Below, in pieces: positions 47,158 through 54,589 of a stretch of DNA of 64,000 bases (its first letter is position 1; the number at the start of each line of letters is the position of its first letter). Origin of the DNA: Bacteroidota bacterium (GTDB taxonomy: Bacteria; Bacteroidota; Ignavibacteria; UBA10030; SZUA-254). The notes beneath the pieces are model-generated. The model was not told the origin of the DNA, searched no databases, and worked only from the letters and a program-made list of their open reading frames with translations. The translations under genes were made by a program, and so were the position numbers. Where the stretch lies: NCBI GenBank assembly GCA_036522515.1, contig DATDFQ010000006.1:1-64000 (forward strand), given 5' to 3'.

Positions 47158-48186
47158 GTGAAACGGAAGGAAAAGATTTTTCAGGGAGTAGCCTTGTTCC
47201 TCCTGGCCGCGTGTTCGATCGCAGCGTCGCAGGAAGTGACCAAGGTGGGGACCACGGGGGGAAAATTCCTGAGCATCCCGGTGGGCGCCCGCGCCGTCGG
47301 AATGGGCGGGGCATTCGTCGCGGTCGCGAATGACGCCTCGGCGATGTTTTGGAACCCGGCCGGGATGGCGCGCCTTTCGCAACCGGAGGCGCTCTTCACC
47401 CACTCCGGCTGGATCGCCGGCATGGCCTTCAATTACGGCGGGGTCGTGGTGCCGGTTTCCGGTCTTGGAACCGTCGGTATCAACTTCACCTCCCTGACGA
47501 TGGCCGACATGGAGCGGACCACCGAAGAGCAGCCGGAGGGGACGGGGGAGACCTTTTCGGCCGGCAGTTTTGCCGTTGGGGCTTCCTATGCCCAGAATCT
47601 CACCGAATGGTTCTCGATCGGGGGATCGGTCAAGTATGTCAACGAGCACATCTGGAACACAAGCGCCACCGATATTGCGGTGGATGTCGGGACACTGTTT
47701 GTCACGCCGTTTTCGGGATTGAAATTCGGCGCGGGAATCTCGAATTTCGGCTCGAAGCTCCAGATGCACGGGGATGACCTGCTGGTCCTGAAGGATATCT
47801 CCCCGAACGCCGGAAACAATTCGAACGTGACGGCAAACCTCGGGACCGATAATTTCGACCTCCCGCTCGTCCTCCGGATCGGCCTCGCGTACGAACCGAT
47901 CGTTTCCGAAGAGAGACACCTCACCATCGTTGTCGATGCAGTCCACCCGAACGATAATTCAGAGAGCATCAGTGTGGGGACCGAATTCACGGGAATTCAG
48001 AACATCCTTGCCCTCCGGGCCGGGTATATGGCCCTCGGTCAGCGTGACAGCGAGGAGCAGTATACGTTCGGAGGCGGTATTAAGTACAATATTGACAATA
48101 CTTTAACCCTGAGATTCGATTACGCCTTCCAAAGGTTCGGTTTGCTCGAAAATGTGCATAAATTTGCACTTGGCATATTATTTTGA
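47158..48186 (+). CDS. PorV/PorQ-family outer-membrane protein
   Basis: A 342-residue outer-membrane barrel of the PorV/PorQ family. The signal peptide (MKRKEKIFQGVALFLLAACS) is followed by the family signature 'PVGARAVGMGGAFVAVANDA' and 'AMFWNPAGMARL', and the C-terminus ends in aromatic barrel strands ('HKFALGILF'). In T9SS, PorV shuttles cargo at the outer membrane; paralogues in many FCB genomes sit with other secretion or uptake genes. The GTG at 47158 follows AAGGAG at ideal spacing; ATG 47104, which overlaps the upstream stop, is an alternative but would bury the signal peptide. As last gene of the operon it probably handles the upstream calcium-loop protein or assists the receptor. 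Confidence 0.88.
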   Translation: MKRKEKIFQGVALFLLAACSIAASQEVTKVGTTGGKFLSIPVGARAVGMGGAFVAVANDASAMFWNPAGMARLSQPEALFTHSGWIAGMAFNYGGVVVPVSGLGTVGINFTSLTMADMERTTEEQPEGTGETFSAGSFAVGASYAQNLTEWFSIGGSVKYVNEHIWNTSATDIAVDVGTLFVTPFSGLKFGAGISNFGSKLQMHGDDLLVLKDISPNAGNNSNVTANLGTDNFDLPLVLRIGLAYEPIVSEERHLTIVVDAVHPNDNSESISVGTEFTGIQNILALRAGYMALGQRDSEEQYTFGGGIKYNIDNTLTLRFDYAFQRFGLLENVHKFALGILF

Positions 48187-48192
48187 TACTTT
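48164..48192 (+). promoter_or_regulatory. Predicted promoter of the repeat-module T9SS gene
   Basis: The sequence reads TTGCAC, 17 bp, TACTTT, beginning inside the last codons of the PorV-like gene. The leader would be about 94 nt, long enough for regulation, but no clear hairpin is seen in it. Confidence 0.55.
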
Positions 48193-48292
48193 TCCCCGCA
48201 AATTAGGAGGGGTAGATCAGGAATCCTTGCTTTACTCAGTTTGTCAACAAATTAGTCCACCTCGTTCAATCCACAACCGGGAGTAGCGATAG

Positions 48293-50557
48293 ATGAAGAA
48301 TAGATTGTTACTGCGTGTTAGTACCGCGATCGGCATCGCGTTGCTCGCAATGTCCGTCGCGCAGGCAGGCGGTGTGAGTGTGACGTTTCAGGTGAGGATG
48401 AACATCAAGATGCTAGAGGGAACGTTTCAGCCCGGCTCGGGCGATATTGTGAGCGTGAACGGATCGTTTAACAACTGGACTTCCGCGGTCGACACATTGA
48501 AGGATCCCGACGGGGATAGCGTCTATAGCAAGACCGTTGCGCTTCCCTTGATCCTTGGAGACACCATCCAATATAAATTCTGGAAGACGTTGCGGGGGGG
48601 CATCGATTGGGAAGGCGGAAACAATCGCCTCCATGTGATAGCAACTTCGAACGATACTCTCTCGGTCGAGTATTTCGACTACGATTCGGTGTACACGCCT
48701 CCGGTCCCTGTGCCTGTCACCTTCCAGGTGAACATGAAGATCAAGATGCTCGAAGGGACGTTCCAGCCCGGCAGCGGCGACATTGTGCGGGTCGCAGGCA
48801 GTTTCAATGACTGGGGGAACTCCACCGACACACTCTCCGACCCTGACCACGATAGCGTCTACACGAAAACGGTCAACAATACCATCTTCGAGAACACGAC
48901 CGTGCAATACAAGTTCCTGAAAACGCTGCGGGGCGGCCTCGATTGGGAGAGCGGCGACAACAGACAGTATAACGTTCCGCCGGGAGGGGGCACCGTGCCT
49001 GAGGCCTATTTCGACAACGACTCGGTCTATACGCCTCCGGTATCGGCGCCCGTCACCTTCCAGGTGAACATGAAGATCAAGATGCTCGAAGGAACGTTCC
49101 TGCCCGGCAGCGGCGACATTGTGCGGGTCGCCGGCAGTTTCAATAACTGGGGGAGTTCCACCGACACGCTCACCGACCCGAACCAGGACAGCATCTACAC
49201 GAAAACGATAGCCGATAACGTTATCTTCGAGAATACGACCGTCCAGTACAAATTCCTGAAAACTCCGCGGGGCGGCCTCGATTGGGAAAGCGGTGACAAC
49301 AGGCAATATAACGTTCCCACCGGCGGCGGGACCGTGCCGGTCGCTTATTTCGACTACGACTCAACCGTGAACCTTCAGGTGACCGCCAGCATCCTCTGGC
49401 AGGTCGACATGACGACCTATGAAGATCTGGGCTGGTTCCGGCCCGACCTCGGCGACACCATGCAGGTCCGGGGACCCTTCAACGGCTGGGGTGGATCGAA
49501 GATGGATCAGAGTTTCATCAACCCGGGCCTCTATCAGACGACCTACCCTGCCGACGGCTCGCCCTCTGCGGATATCGGCTTCAAGTATTTCATGCAATTC
49601 GATTCGGCGGAAGCTGCCATCCGTTTTCCGGGATATAGCAATGCGACCAGAGACGGCATGGCCTACGATCATCCCGCGACGAGAGGGGACGGGAACCGGC
49701 TTATCAATATCGGAAACGGCGGGGAGATCACAACAGACCTCGCCTACTTCAGCGACATCAATCCCAAAGGGGAGATCGCCGCGGGCGACACAGTGACGGT
49801 GACGGTCACGGCCAACATGGGTCCCGCGACGCACTACCTCACCCCGCTCGACCCGGCGACCGATACCGTACGATTGGTGTTCCAGGACGCGCTCTCGCGT
49901 GCTGCCCAGCAGAAGATCCAGGGGACCTTCCCCCAGACGCTCGACATGTCCCATTCGTCGCCGTCAGACACGATGTACACCGTGTCCTTCGATATCATCG
50001 GCCCGGCGCACTATAACCTGCAATACACTTACCGGTATGTGCAGCCCGGAGGATTTGTGGTGGATCAGGGTGGCGGATTGGGGAACCAGAATCTCTTCAT
50101 CTCCCGGTTTATCCAGCCGCTCGCGTTCGGAAAGAATTCGAGAATATCGAAAATCGCCGGAACCGCCACGACCTGGCCGAGGAATTATTCCGCCCCGGTC
50201 GACGATTGGCAGAAAGCCACGCCGCTGGAGCATGAGACGCCCCCCTTCGACATCATCAACGGGGTGAGCCCTGATAAAGCTCCGGGGCGGCCTGTGGCTT
50301 ACCGGCTGTTCCAGAACTATCCGAATCCGTTCAACCCTGCGACCCAGATCCGGTATGCTCTTCCGGAGCGCGCCCATGTTTCTCTCAGGGTGTACAACCT
50401 TCTGGGGCAGGAGATGGCGACGCTCGTCAATCAGGATCAACCGGCAGGGAATTACGTCTCGCTCTTCGAGGCGAATAAGCTTCCTTCAGGAGTCTATTTC
50501 TACAAACTGCAGGCTGGCAGGTTCCTGGATGTGAAGAAGGCGTTGCTCGTCCGGTAG
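48293..50557 (+). CDS. T9SS-secreted starch-binding-like protein with tandem modules
   Basis: A 754-residue secreted protein. After the signal peptide (about 1-25) come three near-identical 112-residue modules (about 29-365), each with 'VTFQVNMKIKMLEGTF', 'GSFNDWG' and 'QYKFLKT' motifs typical of CBM20/CBM48-like starch-binding folds, and a fourth, divergent copy (about 370-490; 'PFNGWGGSK'). A further beta-rich region follows, then a T9SS type A sorting domain (about 672-754; 'QNYPNPFNPATQIRY'). No catalytic domain is seen, so it probably binds alpha-glucan at the surface. It has its own promoter and a strong terminator, and lies just after the TonB/PorV operon. The carbohydrate-binding role is inferred from fold-like motifs. 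Confidence 0.85.
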   Translation: MKNRLLLRVSTAIGIALLAMSVAQAGGVSVTFQVRMNIKMLEGTFQPGSGDIVSVNGSFNNWTSAVDTLKDPDGDSVYSKTVALPLILGDTIQYKFWKTLRGGIDWEGGNNRLHVIATSNDTLSVEYFDYDSVYTPPVPVPVTFQVNMKIKMLEGTFQPGSGDIVRVAGSFNDWGNSTDTLSDPDHDSVYTKTVNNTIFENTTVQYKFLKTLRGGLDWESGDNRQYNVPPGGGTVPEAYFDNDSVYTPPVSAPVTFQVNMKIKMLEGTFLPGSGDIVRVAGSFNNWGSSTDTLTDPNQDSIYTKTIADNVIFENTTVQYKFLKTPRGGLDWESGDNRQYNVPTGGGTVPVAYFDYDSTVNLQVTASILWQVDMTTYEDLGWFRPDLGDTMQVRGPFNGWGGSKMDQSFINPGLYQTTYPADGSPSADIGFKYFMQFDSAEAAIRFPGYSNATRDGMAYDHPATRGDGNRLINIGNGGEITTDLAYFSDINPKGEIAAGDTVTVTVTANMGPATHYLTPLDPATDTVRLVFQDALSRAAQQKIQGTFPQTLDMSHSSPSDTMYTVSFDIIGPAHYNLQYTYRYVQPGGFVVDQGGGLGNQNLFISRFIQPLAFGKNSRISKIAGTATTWPRNYSAPVDDWQKATPLEHETPPFDIINGVSPDKAPGRPVAYRLFQNYPNPFNPATQIRYALPERAHVSLRVYNLLGQEMATLVNQDQPAGNYVSLFEANKLPSGVYFYKLQAGRFLDVKKALLVR
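48380..49387 (+). repeat. Three tandem 336-bp coding repeats
   Basis: The units begin at 48380, 48716 and 49052, exactly 336 bp (112 codons) apart. Units 2 and 3 are very similar at the DNA level; unit 1 is more diverged. They encode the tandem starch-binding-like modules, and the period is preserved without indels. Confidence 0.85.
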
Positions 50558-50619
50558 GCATTCGCCCGGCCCCCCCCCCGCGAAGGGGGTCGCGGATGCA
50601 GAGCGTAGCGGCATTGGTT

Positions 50620-50667
50620 GGCGCGGTGGAAGCCCGGATCCCGGGCACTCACCGCGCCTTTTATTTT
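50620..50667 (+). terminator. Rho-independent terminator between convergent genes
   Basis: Outer stem GGCGCGGTG (50620-50628) pairs with CACCGCGCC (50650-50658), an inner GCCCGG-ATC-CCGGGC hairpin (50632-50646) lies between, and TTTTATTTT follows. It terminates the gene ending at 50557; the T-run enters the stop of the convergent SGNH gene. Confidence 0.85.
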
Positions 50668-52676
50668 CCGCCCGCCGGGCGCTCGATCTGCGCCAGGAGT
50701 TTTGCCGCAGGGCCGTAGCGCGGATTCCCGGCGAGAATCGTTTTCAGCTCTTCGACCGCCCGGTCCTTCATTCCGTTCCGGGAATAGGCGATCGCCAGGG
50801 TCGTTCCCGACTCGGCGCGCTCCGCCGCAGACTGGCTGAGCCCCACCGCCTGCTCGAGCATCGGGATCGCCGAGTCCGGACGCTGTTCGTTGATGTCAAT
50901 CGTCCCGAGCGCAAGAGAGGCGTACCGCGTGGGTTCGATCTCGAGCGACTTCCGGAGTATCCCGTACGCTTTTCCGTTTTGATTTGTCCTGAGATAGAGC
51001 TGCCCGACGATAAGGTATGCGGAAACGTTGTACGGAAGCTGGTTCATCAGCGCGCCGTATTCCCGCTCCGCCTCGCCGGTGTGGCCGGTCGATTCGTAGT
51101 ACCGGGCCGCCGCCACGTGTCCTTGCTCCCACGTCGAGTTTCCCCCGGCGATCCCGTCGACGATGCGGTCGATCGCAGCTTTCCCATGGGGGGAAGAGGG
51201 TGCGAGGGAGGCTCCTGTAAAAGGCCAGGAGGATGTCAGGGACTCGATCCTCCGCGCCGCACACCGGAGGTCGAGGTCTGTCCCGGCCCAGTTTCGGAAG
51301 AGTTCCTCGTCGCCAAGCGTGTCCCGCTTCTCCCATTCCTCCCTCGAAGCCAGCATTCCTTCGTCCCGCATGGAGCGGGCGTACTCCTTGGCCATCAGGA
51401 AATAACCCCTGAGGTTGGGGTGAAGATGTTCGAGCATCAGGTTGTTTCCGAGGAGGGAGTCGGGTGATTGCCCGGTCAGCGACATCTCGATGTCTACGAA
51501 GCGCGCACTCCCATCCCTGCAGGCGCCGCGGATCGCCTCGTTAAAATCGCCGCTCGTTCTGAACCTCAATTCGTCATAGTCCCGCGCCTGAAGATATTCG
51601 CGCCGCGCTTCGGGCTTTCTGCCGAGTGTGTCGAGGCACCGCGCAATCTCATAGTGGACGTCTGCGTGAAGGGAGTCGATCCGGACCGCCCGCCGGAAGA
51701 AGGAGAGGGCCGAGTCGAATTCCCCCCGCTTGCGGAGGTCCCGGCCCGCGCGGATCGATTCATCCAACGCGGCCCGATCCGCGTCGCCGAGTTCATCCCG
51801 GCGTCCGGAAACGAACGGAGGGCGGTCCCGCAGGTTTGAAGCCTGGGAACTCAACAGGAGAGGGATCTTCTGCTCCGCGCACAGGGATGCGAGCTCCCGG
51901 AGATTTTCCCCGAAATTCGACAGGCACGCGCGATAGGATTTGCTGCCGTAGGCGATATACTGGTCGCGGGCGAGCCGTTCCATCATTGTGCCGCCCCGGT
52001 CGGGAACGATGCCGGCGGAAAAGAGCCTTGAGACCCATCTCACACCATTCCGGAGGAGGAGGAACGAGCGAACATGGATCAGCTTAAGATAAGCCCGGGT
52101 CAGCCAGCGCGCGCTGCCGGCAGATTCGTGGGAAGCGATGCCGAGGGCTCCATAGAATTCATTGTGTCCGTCATAAACGATCAGGAGATCCGGCTCGTAG
52201 GCGGGCAGTTCGCCTGCGATGTCGTTCACCGTGAAGCTGTTGGTCGCAGTCAACCCGAGGTTAATGACCTCGATCCGCCGTTCCGGGAAGAGCGCCCGGA
52301 GCCTGTCTCGCAGGAAGGTGGAAAAAGACCCGACATACCCGTAGGGATATCCCACCGTGGTCGATCCGCCCAAACAGAAGATGCGGAACGTATTGGCCGC
52401 CTTCGGGATTGTGAAGTAATCGGGAGAGGTGTTCGGGCTGAACTCTACATGGGAGAAATACCGGTCCTTTACGTCCGGATTCATCACCAGGTACGACCTC
52501 CCCCCGACCTGCTCAGAGGCGAAGAGAGAGAGATCGGGCCCGTAGTGGGTAAGGCGAAGCACGCCTTCGAGCGCGGCAAGGAGCAGGAAGGGGAGGAGAA
52601 TGGTGACGGTGAGAAAGCCGGCCCTGGGCCGGCCGGTTGGCCGGCGGGAGAGCTCTTTCTTACGATGCTGTTGCAA
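50661..52676 (-). CDS. SGNH/GDSL hydrolase-domain protein with TPR repeats
   Basis: A 671-residue protein with an N-terminal transmembrane/signal-anchor segment ('FLTVTILLPFLLLAALEGVL', about 21-40). An SGNH-hydrolase-like domain follows: block I 'CLGGSTTVGYPYG' (about 105), 'YDGHNEFYG' (about 168) and the His block 'LEHLHPNLRGYFL' (about 413). TPR-like helices lie near 318-370 and in the last 200 residues. The fold hydrolyses or transfers acyl groups on glycans and lipids; a periplasmic, membrane-anchored de- or transacetylase is plausible. It starts at TTG 52676, about 50 nt from a predicted promoter. No MBOAT partner is in the window. Convergent to the starch-binding gene, so its role there is uncertain. 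Confidence 0.83.
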   Translation of the reverse strand: MQQHRKKELSRRPTGRPRAGFLTVTILLPFLLLAALEGVLRLTHYGPDLSLFASEQVGGRSYLVMNPDVKDRYFSHVEFSPNTSPDYFTIPKAANTFRIFCLGGSTTVGYPYGYVGSFSTFLRDRLRALFPERRIEVINLGLTATNSFTVNDIAGELPAYEPDLLIVYDGHNEFYGALGIASHESAGSARWLTRAYLKLIHVRSFLLLRNGVRWVSRLFSAGIVPDRGGTMMERLARDQYIAYGSKSYRACLSNFGENLRELASLCAEQKIPLLLSSQASNLRDRPPFVSGRRDELGDADRAALDESIRAGRDLRKRGEFDSALSFFRRAVRIDSLHADVHYEIARCLDTLGRKPEARREYLQARDYDELRFRTSGDFNEAIRGACRDGSARFVDIEMSLTGQSPDSLLGNNLMLEHLHPNLRGYFLMAKEYARSMRDEGMLASREEWEKRDTLGDEELFRNWAGTDLDLRCAARRIESLTSSWPFTGASLAPSSPHGKAAIDRIVDGIAGGNSTWEQGHVAAARYYESTGHTGEAEREYGALMNQLPYNVSAYLIVGQLYLRTNQNGKAYGILRKSLEIEPTRYASLALGTIDINEQRPDSAIPMLEQAVGLSQSAAERAESGTTLAIAYSRNGMKDRAVEELKTILAGNPRYGPAAKLLAQIERPAGGK

Positions 52677-52731
52677 TCGGGGAGGCCTTCTTCAAGAGGA
52701 CTATACTCTGCTAACTCGTGATTTCATTCAG

Positions 52732-52759
52732 AATATACGTGCTTGGTCCGATATTTCAA
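52732..52759 (-). promoter_or_regulatory. Predicted promoter of the SGNH-TPR gene
   Basis: The minus strand reads TTGAAA, 16 bp, TATATT; predicted transcription starts near 52725. Confidence 0.45.
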
Positions 52760-52784
52760 ACACGGCAATCCCGGAAAACGCCGC

Positions 52785-53004
52785 TCTTGGTAGCCGCAGC
52801 CTTCAGGCTGCGGTCTCGTTTCCACGCGGAGCGTGGGAACGAGGAAAGAGGGCAATCCCGGAAAAACCCGCAAGCTGAAGCTTGCGGCTACCGATTCCTC
52901 TCCGGTCGTCTCTTGGTCGCGGTCACCGTTTCCTCTTCGGTCGTTTCTTGGTAGCCGCAGCCTTCAGGCTGCGGTCTCGTTTCCACGCGGAGCGTGGGAA
53001 CGAG
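52785..53004. repeat. 59-bp perfect direct repeats made of two palindromes, with a third between
   Basis: Identical 59-bp copies lie at 52785-52843 and 52946-53004. Each holds CCGCAGCC-TTCA-GGCTGCGG followed by a CCACGC-GGA-GCGTGG hairpin, the latter related to the palindrome at 21190-21214. Between them, CGCAAGC-TGAA-GCTTGCG (52869-52886) is the same hairpin type inverted with a different but still paired stem. They fill most of the 413-bp divergent intergenic region 52677-53089, in which no gene is visible. Confidence 0.9.
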
Positions 53005-53019
53005 ATGGGATCTCCCGAG

Positions 53020-53048
53020 TTGCATTTGCAACCCGTTTTTTCTACTTT
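53020..53048 (+). promoter_or_regulatory. Predicted promoter of the GH13-MalEFG operon
   Basis: The sequence reads TTGCAT, 17 bp, TACTTT, right after the second 59-bp repeat. Transcription would start near 53055, about 35 nt before the ATG at 53090. Confidence 0.55.
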
Positions 53049-53089
53049 AGGGCAAGAGGTTGTTGAGAGCACATTCTTGCCCGAACGAC

Positions 53090-54589
53090 ATGATGATCCC
53101 ACCGGCTCCATCCCCTGCGAATCATAAACCTGCGTTCCCATATTTTGCCCTGCTCCCGATTCTGGCTACCCTTCTCGTCTCGGTTTCCGCACGGGCGTTA
53201 GCCCAGCCTGTCGTCCCGGACTGGGCGGAGGACGCGATCTGGTATCAGATTTTCCCTGAGCGGTTCGCCAACGGTGACACGTCCAACGACCCTCCCGGCG
53301 TCGAAAAGTGGGGAGGAAAGCCGGAGCCCCGTAATTTCTTCGGAGGGGACCTTCAGGGCATCATCGATCATCTCGATTACCTTCAGCGTTTGGGAGTGAA
53401 CGCCCTCTATCTCAACCCGATTTTCGAGTCGCCCTCCAACCACAAGTATCACACCTCGGATTATCTCAAGATCGACCACAATTTCGGCGACGATGCCGTT
53501 TTCCAACGCCTGGTCGGGGAATGCCATAGAAGGGGCATGCACATCATTATCGACGGCGTGTTCAATCATACGGGCGTCCATTTCTTTGCATTCGAAGATA
53601 TCAAGAAGAATGAAGCGAAATCCCCCTATCTCAAGTGGTATGACGTTCACAGCTTCCCCGTGGGTCCCCCCGAGAAGCCCAACTACGAGGCGTGGTGGGG
53701 CCTCGGTGACCTTCCGAAACTGATGACCGGCAATCCGGAGGTCCGGAAGTATCTGTTCGACGCAACGACGCATTGGATGAAAGCGGGCCTGGACGGATGG
53801 CGCCTCGACGTGCCGAATGAGATTCCCCACGAATTCTGGATCGAGTGGAGAAAGCTCGTGAAGGCCGAGAATCCGGAGGCCTATATCGTTGGCGAGATCT
53901 GGGATGATGCCACACCCTGGCTTCAGGGTGACCAGTTCGACGCGGTCATGAATTACCGGTTCCGGGGGGGCTGCGTCGGCTTTATCGCGCTGGGAAACCA
54001 GACCGCCACCCAGTTCGATTCAACCCTCACCGCCCAGCGCAACGCGTACCCGGGCCGGGTGGACTATGTTCTCCAAAACCTCATCGGCAGTCACGATACC
54101 GAGCGGTTCATGACGCTCAGCGGGGGGGATGCGGAGAAGGTGAAGCTGGCGGTCCTGGCCCAGATGACGTACGTCGGCGCTCCCATGATTTACTACGGCG
54201 ACGAGATCGGCATGCAAGGGGGAAAAGACCCGGACTGCCGCCACACGATGGAGTGGGATTCGACGAAATGGAACCTCGATCTCTGGACGTGGTACCAGAA
54301 GCTCGTGAAGATCCGAAACGACCACCGTCTCTTCCGGCGCGGCTCCTACAAGACCGTCCTGGCGGATGACGCGGGCAAGCTGATCGGATATGCGCGCGAA
54401 GACGGGTCCGAGCGCGCGCTGGTATTCCTGAATAACGGTTCGCGCGACGCGAAGGCTCCTCTTACGGGGGTGCGGTTGCCTCCGGACGGCTGGAGGAATC
54501 TTCTGACAGGCACGAGGATCCCACCCGCCGACAGCGTCGTCGTCCCGGCCCGGTCGGGAGTTATCCTGTTCTCAAGCTCGGCCGAATGA
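53090..54589 (+). CDS. Secreted GH13 alpha-amylase/neopullulanase-like enzyme
   Basis: A protein of about 499 residues with an N-terminal signal segment ('FALLPILATLLVSVSARALA'). It has all GH13 regions: 'IIDGVFNHTGVH', 'GLDGWRLDVPNEIP' (nucleophile Asp), 'YIVGEIWDDATPW' (Glu) and 'LIGSHDTERFM' (Asp). Its opening ('AIWYQIFPERFANGDTSNDP') closely resembles the enzyme at 36895-38745, so the two are paralogues; this one lacks that protein's longer inserts near the N-terminus. It probably acts on maltodextrins in the periplasm. The start is uncertain: ATG 53090 or 53093, or TTG 53060, which lies very close to the predicted transcript start. It heads a run of amylase and ABC-transporter genes; the next gene starts directly after its stop. 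Confidence 0.9.
   Translation: MMIPPAPSPANHKPAFPYFALLPILATLLVSVSARALAQPVVPDWAEDAIWYQIFPERFANGDTSNDPPGVEKWGGKPEPRNFFGGDLQGIIDHLDYLQRLGVNALYLNPIFESPSNHKYHTSDYLKIDHNFGDDAVFQRLVGECHRRGMHIIIDGVFNHTGVHFFAFEDIKKNEAKSPYLKWYDVHSFPVGPPEKPNYEAWWGLGDLPKLMTGNPEVRKYLFDATTHWMKAGLDGWRLDVPNEIPHEFWIEWRKLVKAENPEAYIVGEIWDDATPWLQGDQFDAVMNYRFRGGCVGFIALGNQTATQFDSTLTAQRNAYPGRVDYVLQNLIGSHDTERFMTLSGGDAEKVKLAVLAQMTYVGAPMIYYGDEIGMQGGKDPDCRHTMEWDSTKWNLDLWTWYQKLVKIRNDHRLFRRGSYKTVLADDAGKLIGYAREDGSERALVFLNNGSRDAKAPLTGVRLPPDGWRNLLTGTRIPPADSVVVPARSGVILFSSSAE

Noticed and set aside
40481..48186. SusD homologue
   Set aside because: No lipoprotein with TPR-like SusD features is present near the TonB receptor; the two following products are a calcium-loop protein and a PorV-like barrel.
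48187..48292. Riboswitch or structured leader
   Set aside because: The predicted 94-nt leader shows only a weak CCCC/GGGG pairing and no recognisable riboswitch core.
52785..53004. Possible CRISPR array
   Set aside because: Only two copies, 59 bp each, themselves made of hairpins, with an intervening stretch that carries a related hairpin; no Cas genes.
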